This document shows, piece by piece, positions 62,956 to 64,000 of a stretch of DNA of 64,000 nucleotides. Position 1 is the stretch's first letter; each line of letters begins with the position of its first letter. The position numbers and the translations under genes were made by a program. The stretch lies in assembly GCF_016595245.1 (NCBI RefSeq), contig NZ_JAENHM010000030.1, positions 332,042 through 396,041 of the forward strand, read 5' to 3'. The notes below the pieces were generated by a model that did not search any database, was not told where the DNA came from, and saw only the letters and a list, made by a program, of their open reading frames with translations. The stretch is from Azospirillum endophyticum. GTDB lineage: Bacteria > Pseudomonadota > Alphaproteobacteria > Azospirillales > Azospirillaceae.

Positions 62956-64000
62956 TCAAAGAGTATGTCCAAGTCTGTAATGCTCGCCTAGACGCCACTG
63001 GAGTCTCGTCAGTACATCTTGGTCAGCTACCTCGCGGTATCCTACCGCATTCTCTCGCAGCATCGTAAATTGACATTGGAAAAATCTTCCATGCTGGTAA
63101 CTCTCAATCATAAACATATTTATCAAATCGCCGTCTATACCGACACAATAATAGTATCCTAGGTTTCTCAAAAAATAGTATTTTCCAACGGCTATATTAT
63201 CCCCTTCTGTTTCAACTTTGCTTTTGTTTATATATCTTTTTGTTCCATCAACTTCATTTTTTATCTGAAGCGGCGTTTCATAAATAGCGGGATCTGTGCC
63301 AATGTGATCTTTTATCCTTCTGCCAATTCTGTTCATCATCTTCCAGGATATCTTCGACACCTGAAAAGAATCTTTATTCTCCATAGGCGGGAAGACTATC
63401 GTTCCGGGTGGATCGAAATCAACAGCGAATGGTACTTCGGTATCGTTGGGAACCCCGTCCATTTTTCTCTGATACATTCTCGTCAGGTTAGAAATCGTGA
63501 CATTTCCTAATGGGTGTTCAATGGTAGAGTTTTCAACATAATACTTCAGACGCATTGGTTCGTCATTTAGTTCAAAGGATGTTCCGTCCGTTTTATGAAT
63601 ACAAAATCCGTATTTATTCACCATTCCAATTTGATCTGGTTCTAAAAGGTCTTCTGGAATAGTATCGTGGTCCAATACAGAGTAAAGGTGAACTCCATGT
63701 TTCTTGGCAACTTCAACAGCACCAGATTGGAATCCTCTTGCGCTGAACATAACTGCCTTATCAGCATTCACGTCACGATATTTCGTGATTAGCGCCTCCA
63801 CTTTTTCTGCCTTCACAGGCGTCGAATAGTTTTTACACTCGACAACGGTTAGATAAGAATATGAACCGGTTTTAAATCTAACCGTCACGTCAAACTGACG
63901 GCCATTGATTTTGTCGTTCCACTTAACCTCAGCGCCTTCCATTTCGACGCGATGGATAGCAGCAACCAACTGTTCAAACTTTTCCCAAGTCTTTTTCGGC
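62956..64000 (-). CDS. Mrr-like nuclease domain protein, AT-rich (partial)
   Basis: The frame is open to the window edge (first visible residues include TWEKFEQLVAAIHRVEMEG), so the start is outside. At least 347 residues. The N-terminal domain has the PD-(D/E)XK pattern: GRQFDVTVRF with a central aspartate, and VVECKNYSTPVKAEKVEAL with ExK, followed by KAVMFSARGFQSGAVEVAKK, the restriction endonuclease-like alpha/beta pattern. The C-terminal half is unassigned. GC content is far below the host's, pointing to recent acquisition. Convergent with the other nuclease gene. Confidence 0.72.
   Translation of the reverse strand, partial: PKKTWEKFEQLVAAIHRVEMEGAEVKWNDKINGRQFDVTVRFKTGSYSYLTVVECKNYSTPVKAEKVEALITKYRDVNADKAVMFSARGFQSGAVEVAKKHGVHLYSVLDHDTIPEDLLEPDQIGMVNKYGFCIHKTDGTSFELNDEPMRLKYYVENSTIEHPLGNVTISNLTRMYQRKMDGVPNDTEVPFAVDFDPPGTIVFPPMENKDSFQVSKISWKMMNRIGRRIKDHIGTDPAIYETPLQIKNEVDGTKRYINKSKVETEGDNIAVGKYYFLRNLGYYYCVGIDGDLINMFMIESYQHGRFFQCQFTMLRENAVGYREVADQDVLTRLQWRLGEHYRLGHTL

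Overview
The window is high-GC DNA from an alphaproteobacterium, most probably an Azospirillum-like member of the Rhodospirillales. The evidence is a set of alphaproteobacterial marker genes (divK, pleD, sciP, fliX, a DUF1849/EipB-type protein, a one-cysteine DksA) together with housekeeping genes of matching composition. No rRNA, tRNA or CRISPR array was recognised. The organism assignment is inferred from gene content only.

Layout. 1-6.1 kb: end of an unidentified gene, an EF-G paralogue behind a perfect CtrA-type box, a secreted TPR protein, and the alpha-operon core rpsM-rpsK-rpoA-rplQ with its own promoter. 6.1-15.3 kb: membrane and envelope genes, rarA, an EipB-like protein, a 2-hydroxyacid dehydrogenase, a diguanylate cyclase, the divK-pleD pair and a PAP2 protein. 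15.4-25.4 kb: a SWIM-SNF2 helicase, a TPR/glycosyltransferase-like fusion, an AraC regulator with azlCD, rsmA-arfB and an MFS transporter. 25.3-33.2 kb, mostly minus strand: a TacA/TacT-like toxin-antitoxin pair, metY, a CoA-binding protein with an enoyl-CoA hydratase, topA and dprA. 33.5-41.4 kb: a soluble PAS chemoreceptor, another hydratase, a rhomboid protease, mtnP, a possible 24-residue hydrophobic peptide, a solitary TRAP binding protein, a MaoC/TetR divergent pair and sciP.

41.5-47.2 kb is a flagellar block: flgI-flgJ-flgN-like and fliK-flgD on the minus strand, each behind a recognisable sigma-54 -24/-12 element, with fliX divergent from flgI as in Caulobacter. Then come dksA, a DUF6494 protein, an ATP-grasp enzyme and two very small genes (to 50.1 kb).

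From about 50.1 kb to the end lies an integrated phage or phage-derived island: integrase, CI-like and Cro-like repressors with a palindromic operator between them, a terminator at the end of cro, a DnaB-type helicase, and a DUF1376 replication protein. The coding sequence of the DUF1376 protein contains five 13-bp palindromes on a strict 22/22/22/11-bp grid followed by a purine-rich tract. This is the architecture of a lambda-type replication origin embedded in an initiator gene. Small unknown genes follow, then one tail tape-measure-like protein with a lytic transglycosylase domain, with no terminase, portal or capsid genes in view. The last 2.5 kb holds two convergent Mrr-like nuclease genes, the outer one markedly AT-rich and cut by the window edge: probable defence cargo.

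The signals most worth a second look are the origin-like iterons, the three CtrA-type boxes (fusA paralogue, divK, sciP), the two-nuclease cargo and the small hydrophobic peptide gene.
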